Source: Candidatus Aminicenantota bacterium (GTDB lineage: Bacteria; Acidobacteriota; Aminicenantia; Aminicenantales; Aminicenantaceae). From it: DNA of 9,733 nucleotides. Under the pieces are notes generated by a model that was given only the letters and a program-made list of their open reading frames with translations, was not told where the DNA came from and ran no database searches. How positions within the stretch are numbered: the first letter of the stretch is position 1; every line of letters begins with the position of its first letter. The stretch is taken from the NCBI GenBank assembly GCA_030615975.1, contig JAUWYH010000043.1, positions 1 to 9,733 on the forward strand, in the 5' to 3' direction. Made by a program: the position numbers and the translations under genes. Positions 4,930 through 9,733 of the stretch are shown here, piece by piece.

Positions 4930-7227
4930 ATGGATTTTGAAACGGATCATAGAGAAGAAAGAGAGAAGGAGGTTGATTTATTAGAGTACTGGAGGGTGAT
5001 TGTAAAAAGGAAGTGGGTGGTTGTGACCTTTGGTGGAGCCCTTATCCTGTTTGTTGGGATTTTATCTTTTTTGGCGACCCCTATATATAAAGCCAAAACA
5101 ACTTTGCTTATTGAAGAAGAAAGCTCAAGAATATTGAGTATAGAAGATGAATTTGGTTATCAGCGCCGTGCAGTAGATTTGAGATTTTACAATACACAGC
5201 TAAAGCTTCTTAAAAGCAAATCTTTAGCAGAAAGAGTGGCTAGAAAAATGAATCTTTTATCTCGACCAGAGTTTGGAGCAGGGAAAAAGCCAAAAAAGAG
5301 CTTTTTTGCATCCTTAAAAGGCTTTATTTCGCCTAAGAAAAAATCGGAAGATGAAGGATTAAAACCTCAGATTCCTCTTAACCCTTATTTTGGAGTGGCA
5401 GCGGCTGTTCAAGGAGGCATAGAGGTTTCGCCTATTCGCAATACAAAATTAGTGGAAGTGAGTTACAGATCTCCCTATCCTGTTCTTAGTGCTGATATAG
5501 TAAATAGCTTAGCTGAAGAGTTTATAAGCTTTTCTGTTGAAAAAAGATACGAAACAACTCAGCAAGCCTCTGATTTCCTGAGTGAGCAGATAGCTGAACT
5601 GAGAGGAGATCTGGCAGCAAAAGAGAGAGAACTCCAGAGATATGGACAGGAGAAAAAGCTTTTCTTTACAAGCGAAAAAGAAAGTACTATAGTCAGCAAA
5701 TTTGCTGCTGTACTTGATGCTTATACCCAGGCTCAAATTGATAGAATAAACAAAGAGGCTGCTTACCGCGAGGTGAAAGATTTAGATGTCGACTCCCTGC
5801 CTCAGTTTGTAAATAATGCTTTGATTCAAACTCTTAAAATGGACTATGCACGGATGAAGAATGAATACGAGGAGATGAGCAAGATTTTTAAATCCAATTA
5901 CCCGAAGATGATTGAGCTTAAAGCGAAACTTGATAGCATGAAAGAGGAGCTTAAAAGCGAGATAAAAAAGGCAGTTGATGCAGCAGAATCTGAGTACCGT
6001 TCGGCTTTAAAAAAGGAAGACTCTCTTGAAGATTTGTTGGAAACACAAAGAATGGATGTGGTCAGGATGAACAGCAATGCTATTTTCTACAATAGCTTGA
6101 AGATAGAAGTTGAGAATATGCAGAGGCAGCTTAATTCATTAATAGAGATGCAAAAAAATACCCAGGTATCTGCCCGCTTGGGTGGGCTTAAGACCAGCAA
6201 TATCAGCATTATCGATAAAGCCGAAGTTCCCAAAGGCCCTGTTTCACCGAAGAAGAAGAAGAATCTTATTTTGGCGTTCTTAATCGGCATTTTTGGAGGA
6301 GTGGGTCTCTGTTTTCTTATGGAATATGTAGACAACACGGTAAAAGGCCCAGAGGATGTTGAAAAGTTAGCTGGCCTTCCTTCTCTGGGAGTGATTCCCT
6401 ACCTTCCTCCTGAAGGGATGAAGAAGAAAAAAAAATATGGTTATTATTCAAAGTATAAATCTTCTTATTCATATGGCAAAGAGAATCCTAAAAGTGAAGA
6501 AACGCTCCCGGAGATAAAAGAGATAGAGCTTGTCAACCACCTCTATCCCAAATTTTTCATCTCCGAGGATTACAGGACGGTGAGGACTTCTATTTTGCTT
6601 TCTCATGCAGAAAGCCCTCCTAAGACTATTGCTTTTTCCAGCGCACTTCCCGGGGAAGGAAAAACAGCTACTCTGGCTAATATGGCTGTGGCCTTTTCTC
6701 AACTTGAGGAGAAAGTTCTCCTTGTGGATTCGGATTTAAGGAAGCCCCGGCTTCATCGAATATTCAAGGTAAAAAATATTGGGGGACTGAGTGGGTATTT
6801 GACCGGAAAGGTTTCAATTGAAGATGCCGTTCAGAAGACAAATGTTGAAAATATATGGATTATTCCAAGCGGACCCATTCCACCTAATCCTGCCGAGCTT
6901 CTCAATTCGGATAAGATGAAGGGGATGATGGATGAATTTAAAAAAAGGTTTGATGTTATTCTGTTTGATTCGCCTCCTCTGCTGGTTGTGGTTGATGCGG
7001 TCATTATCTCCTCGTTTGTTGACAGCACTGTTTTTATTATTGAAGCTGGAAAGACCACACGCAAACCCTTTTTGCAGGCAGTGGAGGAGTTGAAGCGAGC
7101 CAAGGCTAAGGTTATTGGCGTGCTGTTTAACGAAGTAAAGGCCAAAGGGGAAGGGCACTATTCTCCGTATTATCACTACTATCGCTACCGCTCCCATTAT
7201 TATGAAGAGGAAGAGAAAGAAGAGTAA
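4930..7227 (+). CDS. wzc: Wzc-like polysaccharide co-polymerase with tyrosine autokinase
   Basis: A 765-residue inner-membrane protein; ATG preceded by AAAGAGGG at 9 nt. Order: cytoplasmic N-terminus, TM1 (about 29-49), Wzz-type periplasmic domain with long coiled coil (about 190-430), Pro-rich motif AEVPKGPVSP, TM2 (about 446-464), linker, then a BY-kinase domain. Kinase hallmarks: oligomerisation motif EX2RX2R (E546, R549, R552), Walker A SALPGEGKT (571-579, K578), Walker A' LLVDSDLRKPR (D600, D602), and Walker B ILFDSPP (D680). The C-terminal tail carries a cluster of eight tyrosines (744-758), the usual autophosphorylation sites. Cycles of phosphorylation control oligomer state and thus chain length and export. 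An unusual second cluster of six tyrosines (503-515, after KKKKK) lies in the linker. Overlap with the phosphatase gene gives a kinase/phosphatase pair. Confidence 0.96.
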   Translation: MDFETDHREEREKEVDLLEYWRVIVKRKWVVVTFGGALILFVGILSFLATPIYKAKTTLLIEEESSRILSIEDEFGYQRRAVDLRFYNTQLKLLKSKSLAERVARKMNLLSRPEFGAGKKPKKSFFASLKGFISPKKKSEDEGLKPQIPLNPYFGVAAAVQGGIEVSPIRNTKLVEVSYRSPYPVLSADIVNSLAEEFISFSVEKRYETTQQASDFLSEQIAELRGDLAAKERELQRYGQEKKLFFTSEKESTIVSKFAAVLDAYTQAQIDRINKEAAYREVKDLDVDSLPQFVNNALIQTLKMDYARMKNEYEEMSKIFKSNYPKMIELKAKLDSMKEELKSEIKKAVDAAESEYRSALKKEDSLEDLLETQRMDVVRMNSNAIFYNSLKIEVENMQRQLNSLIEMQKNTQVSARLGGLKTSNISIIDKAEVPKGPVSPKKKKNLILAFLIGIFGGVGLCFLMEYVDNTVKGPEDVEKLAGLPSLGVIPYLPPEGMKKKKKYGYYSKYKSSYSYGKENPKSEETLPEIKEIELVNHLYPKFFISEDYRTVRTSILLSHAESPPKTIAFSSALPGEGKTATLANMAVAFSQLEEKVLLVDSDLRKPRLHRIFKVKNIGGLSGYLTGKVSIEDAVQKTNVENIWIIPSGPIPPNPAELLNSDKMKGMMDEFKKRFDVILFDSPPLLVVVDAVIISSFVDSTVFIIEAGKTTRKPFLQAVEELKRAKAKVIGVLFNEVKAKGEGHYSPYYHYYRYRSHYYEEEEKEE

Positions 7228-8036
7228 TGATAGACCTGCACTGCCATATTCTCCCCGGTCTTGATGATGGGGCTCAGAATCTGGAAGAGGCGGTGGAGAT
7301 GGCTGGGATTGCAGAGAGGGATGGTATAGAGAAGATTGTGGCCACTCCTCATTTTTTCCGTAATAATTTTGTGCACGAAGATTTAAGCATCATCAAGGAA
7401 AGGCGCAGAGAACTCAGCAGGGCGCTCGAAGCAAAAAACATCCAGGTGGAGATATTGTGTGGGGCAGAAGTTCATATCTCCCACAATTTAATCGACGAGA
7501 TAAGAAAAAATCGAAGCTATCTGGTGCTAAATCAGAGTTCTTATATGTTTGTCGAATTCCCCTCTGAACATGTTTTCTCTGGCGTTAAAGAGCTTTTTTT
7601 TGAATTAATGAGTGAGGGGATAATGCCGATTATTGCCCATCCGGAGAGAAACTCAGTGTTTGCCCGCAATCCTTCATTTCTTTATGAGTTAGTCCAGATG
7701 GGAGCTCTGACTCAGGCCAACAGCGGAAGTTTCTCCGGTATTTATGGAAGCGAGGCTGAGGAAGCTGTGTTTCGTTTTCTGGAGTTGAACTTGATTCATT
7801 TTATAGGGAGTGATGGGCATAACAGGCGGTCTTTGGTGCCGAGGCTTTCAGAAGCGGTAAAAAGAGCGGAAATTGTATTAGGGAAGAAGGAGGCGAAAGC
7901 GCTTGTGGCGGATAATCCAAGGGCTGTGCTGGAGGATAGAGAGATTCCGTATTTACCGGAGCCAGTGAATCCCAATGAAATTCAAAAAAAAATTAAGATG
8001 AAAATCCCGTTTTTTAAAGTGAGGAGTGAGGAATAA
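7227..8036 (+). CDS. cpsB: CpsB/YwqE-like PHP-domain protein-tyrosine phosphatase
   Basis: A 269-residue cytoplasmic metal-dependent phosphatase of the PHP family that removes phosphate from the tyrosine tail of the partner kinase. Metal-binding motifs are complete: DLHCHILPGLDDGA (H5, H7), ATPHF (H42), GAEVH (E81), AHPERN (H138) and GSDGH (D196, H198). Length matches the family (about 240-260) plus a short basic tail (KKIKMKIPFFKV). Its ATG shares one base with the kinase stop codon (TAATG at 7225-7229), so translation is probably coupled and the two proteins made in fixed ratio. The last codons and stop are written in 7-bp repeats (8019-8039). PHP-type phosphatases are best known from Gram-positive capsule loci but also accompany Wzc-type kinases in various Gram-negatives. 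Confidence 0.95.
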   Translation: MIDLHCHILPGLDDGAQNLEEAVEMAGIAERDGIEKIVATPHFFRNNFVHEDLSIIKERRRELSRALEAKNIQVEILCGAEVHISHNLIDEIRKNRSYLVLNQSSYMFVEFPSEHVFSGVKELFFELMSEGIMPIIAHPERNSVFARNPSFLYELVQMGALTQANSGSFSGIYGSEAEEAVFRFLELNLIHFIGSDGHNRRSLVPRLSEAVKRAEIVLGKKEAKALVADNPRAVLEDREIPYLPEPVNPNEIQKKIKMKIPFFKVRSEE

Positions 8037-8039
8037 GGA
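8019..8039. repeat. 7-bp tandem repeat overlapping the phosphatase stop
   Basis: GTGAGGA (8019-8025), GTGAGGA (8026-8032) and ATAAGGA (8033-8039) are in tandem. The repeat encodes the last residues (VRSEE) and provides the TAA stop, so expansion of this repeat would change the C-terminus. Confidence 0.65.
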
Positions 8040-8318
8040 GATGAAAAAAGGCAAGAGCCAAAGTTCAAAACTGATACAAAATACTTCTAACCTGACTATT
8101 AGCTCTAATGGACCTGATACCCTCATCGTACTGAGGCATTTGTTAACAATTTTGTGTATATTTGCATGTCTGCCCGATAAAAGGGTGATAGGCAACTTTT
8201 TTTGTTAAAAGATTAGTCTGATCCTTTTTTTAGAATTGAAGCTGCGGTTTCTCTGCGAAAAAACACTTACATTTCAAATTTAATCGACATTTATAAAAAT
8301 GAATACTGGATTAAGAGA
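8037..8318. other. Gap before the ligase gene, with small frames of unknown meaning
   Basis: A 55-codon frame (ATG 8041 to TAA 8206-8208) opens with MKKGKSQSSKLIQNTSNLTI and has one hydrophobic stretch (VLRHLLTILCIFACL). AAGGAG touches its ATG with no spacer, so good initiation is doubtful, and no family is recognised. From 8217 the ligase frame is already open without a start codon (SDPFFRIEAAVSLRKNTYIS and onward). Both could be relics of a lost gene between phosphatase and ligase. A weak TGCC/GGCA inverted repeat followed by seven Ts (about 8170-8202) is too poor to call a terminator. Confidence 0.35.
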
Positions 8319-9733
8319 ATGAGTAGAGAAAGAGATGAAGTAGCCCTTAAAAATAGAGACAGAATATATAAGAAAATCATTGAATACGGGATATTAAGTG
8401 TAATTGTTTTCAGCCCGCTGCCCGCTGCATCGGTGCACGAATGGTCGATCCTGGTGATAGAGATTGTGGTGCTGGTGATGATGGCTGCTTATATTCTGAT
8501 GAAGGAGAGACCGCAGAATAACGAGCTTCTTTCTCTTTCGCTTAAATGGCCCAGGTACCTGTTTGTGGGCCTCTTTATCTTCATTTTTATTCAGATCATC
8601 CCTCTGCCTAATTTTATAGTCAAAATCTTTTCTCCGAATATTCATTCATTTCAGAATATTTTCTCTTCTGATTTTTCTAAGATTAAATTCATGAGCCTCT
8701 CTCTGATTCCTTCGCATACACTTCGGGAAGGGCTTGAGCTTCTCTCCTATTTTCTCCTCGGTTTTCTCATCGTGAAGACTATAACCAGGCGTCAGCAGAT
8801 TATGAGGATTTTTTACGTCCTGGTCAGCATGGGAATTTTTGAGGCTATTTACGGAATGTTCGAGCTTTACAATAAGAATCCTCGAATTCTGTTTTATAAA
8901 AAAATATACGGCCTGGATACTGTAACAGGGACTTTTGTCAATCGAAACCACCTTTCCGGCTACCTGGAGATGATTATTCCCTTAGCCATCGGGTTAATCA
9001 TAGCCCGGATAGATCTTTTTTCTTTGGCCGGTCTTAAATGGAGGGAGAAATTCCTTCGCTTTTCAGAAAAAGGACTCTCGACCAACATGATGATCACTGG
9101 AGGCATCATTCTCATGTCACTGGCTATTATCTTTTCTAAATCTCGCTCTGGAGTTTTTGTTCTGGTTTTTACTTTTATTCTCTTTTTTGAATTGACTGTC
9201 CTCTATTTCGGCAGAGTGAGGCACTGGCAGAAAGGGGTAAAAAAATTTCTCAAAGTCAGTTTTTTAATCATAATATTCATTTCTCTTTACATAGGGATAG
9301 ATGCAACTATCGAAAGATTTGCCCTGGATAAGCTCCTCCATGAAGGAAGGCTGGTCTACTGGAGTAATGCGACATCAATTGTCGGAGATTTTCCTTTGTT
9401 CGGGACAGGACTGGGGACGTTTGCCTCTGTCTATCCGGCGTATGAGGAGAGCAGGAGGTCCGGACATCTTTCCCATGCTCATAACGACTTCCTCGAGTAT
9501 TTATCAGAACTCGGGGCTGTGGGAATGATTTTTCTCTTTGGCGGGATAGCTTTTATGGTTGTTAGTTCCTTTTTAATCTGGAGGGCGAGAAGGCATCCCC
9601 AGGTAAAGGGTTTGGCCCTGGGTGGTATTGTTGCGATTGTGGTCATTCTTATTCACAGCATCGCTGATTTCAATCTGCATATTCCGGCGAATATGGTGCT
9701 GTTTACCGTTGTCTTATCGCTGACAGCCGTGAC
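8319..9733 (+). CDS. O-antigen ligase/polymerase family membrane protein (Wzy_C), 3' partial
   Basis: ATG 8319 with a weak upstream GGATTAAGAGA opens a frame of 471 codons that leaves the window without a stop. The protein is polytopic, with many hydrophobic segments (for example IEYGILSVIVFSPLPA, YLFVGLFIFIFIQIIPLP, MMITGGIILMSLAIIFSKSR, VAIVVILIHSIADF). Signature stretches of the Wzy_C family are present: TGTFVNRNHLSGYLEM (203-218), the SKSRSG segment, and a late periplasmic loop with GRLVYWSNA, FGTGLGTF and SHAHNDFLEYLSELG (385-399). Such proteins transfer or polymerise undecaprenyl-linked glycans at the periplasmic face. In this locus it is the likely polymerase or ligase supplying the chain exported by the kinase, OPX and barrel proteins. 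Polymerase and ligase cannot be told apart by sequence alone, and a C-terminal extension may lie outside. Confidence 0.92.
   Translation, partial: MSRERDEVALKNRDRIYKKIIEYGILSVIVFSPLPAASVHEWSILVIEIVVLVMMAAYILMKERPQNNELLSLSLKWPRYLFVGLFIFIFIQIIPLPNFIVKIFSPNIHSFQNIFSSDFSKIKFMSLSLIPSHTLREGLELLSYFLLGFLIVKTITRRQQIMRIFYVLVSMGIFEAIYGMFELYNKNPRILFYKKIYGLDTVTGTFVNRNHLSGYLEMIIPLAIGLIIARIDLFSLAGLKWREKFLRFSEKGLSTNMMITGGIILMSLAIIFSKSRSGVFVLVFTFILFFELTVLYFGRVRHWQKGVKKFLKVSFLIIIFISLYIGIDATIERFALDKLLHEGRLVYWSNATSIVGDFPLFGTGLGTFASVYPAYEESRRSGHLSHAHNDFLEYLSELGAVGMIFLFGGIAFMVVSSFLIWRARRHPQVKGLALGGIVAIVVILIHSIADFNLHIPANMVLFTVVLSLTAV

Noticed and set aside
5509..7197. Several minus-strand open frames (75-127 codons) opposite the kinase gene
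   Set aside because: They lie wholly antisense to a strongly supported Wzc-like gene, carry no recognisable domains, and are explained by codon bias of the plus-strand gene.
8170..8202. Possible intrinsic terminator (TGCC...GGCA then seven Ts)
   Set aside because: Only a 4-bp stem with a loop of about 16 nt; too weak to call.
8394..8951. Minus-strand open frames opposite the ligase gene
   Set aside because: Rich in His, Lys and Gln as expected from the reverse of a hydrophobic membrane-protein gene; the plus-strand ligase explains the region.
1..9733. CRISPR array, tRNA or rRNA genes
   Set aside because: No regularly spaced 23-40 bp repeats, no cloverleaf with a GTTCGA-type T arm, and no rRNA-like conserved stretches were seen.

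Overview
The window looks like the start of an exopolysaccharide (capsule/EPS) export locus from a Gram-negative, AT-rich bacterium, preceded by about 2.4 kb of mostly decayed DNA. Evidence for an outer membrane is a lipoprotein-type OPX export protein, a 425-aa beta-barrel ending in Phe, and Sec signal peptides. The mix of an OPX protein, a fused Wzc-type tyrosine kinase, a PHP-type CpsB phosphatase and a Wzy_C-family ligase/polymerase occurs in several lightly studied Gram-negative phyla (for example Aminicenantes or Acidobacteriota-like lineages). The exact phylum cannot be fixed from the sequence alone.

Layout. Positions 1-82 hold the first codons of a minus-strand gene that leaves the window. 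Positions 83-1393 hold no intact gene: a cluster of hairpins (468-540), a 10-bp tandem repeat (559-578), the C-terminal stub of an IS3-family transposase (620-787), and a signal-peptide-like short frame interrupted by a stop (1103-1312). From 1394 the plus strand carries the first ~50 codons of a UDP-GlcNAc 2-epimerase (wecB) that runs directly into a secreted TPR-like protein (from 1578). The TPR gene itself seems to be frameshifted near 2207, since coding sense continues in another frame to 2410.

From 2460 on there is a clean plus-strand cluster: outer-membrane beta-barrel (2460-3737), short OPX/Wza-like lipoprotein (4012-4848), Wzc-like co-polymerase/tyrosine autokinase (4930-7227), CpsB-like PHP phosphatase overlapping it by 1 nt (7227-8036), and an O-antigen ligase/polymerase-family membrane protein that runs off the right edge (8319-9733+).

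How they fit together: the Wzy_C protein would polymerise or ligate the glycan at the inner membrane. The Wzc-like kinase would set chain length and gate export through cycles of tyrosine phosphorylation, which the PHP phosphatase would reverse. The OPX lipoprotein would carry the chain through the periplasm. Because this OPX protein ends right after its second SLBB domain and has no C-terminal outer-membrane helix, the adjacent beta-barrel is the natural candidate for the actual outer-membrane pore. The most interesting points are that OPX/barrel pairing, a second tyrosine cluster inside the kinase linker, and imperfect 7-bp tandem repeats (consensus about GTRARRA) at the 3' ends of three of the four complete export genes.
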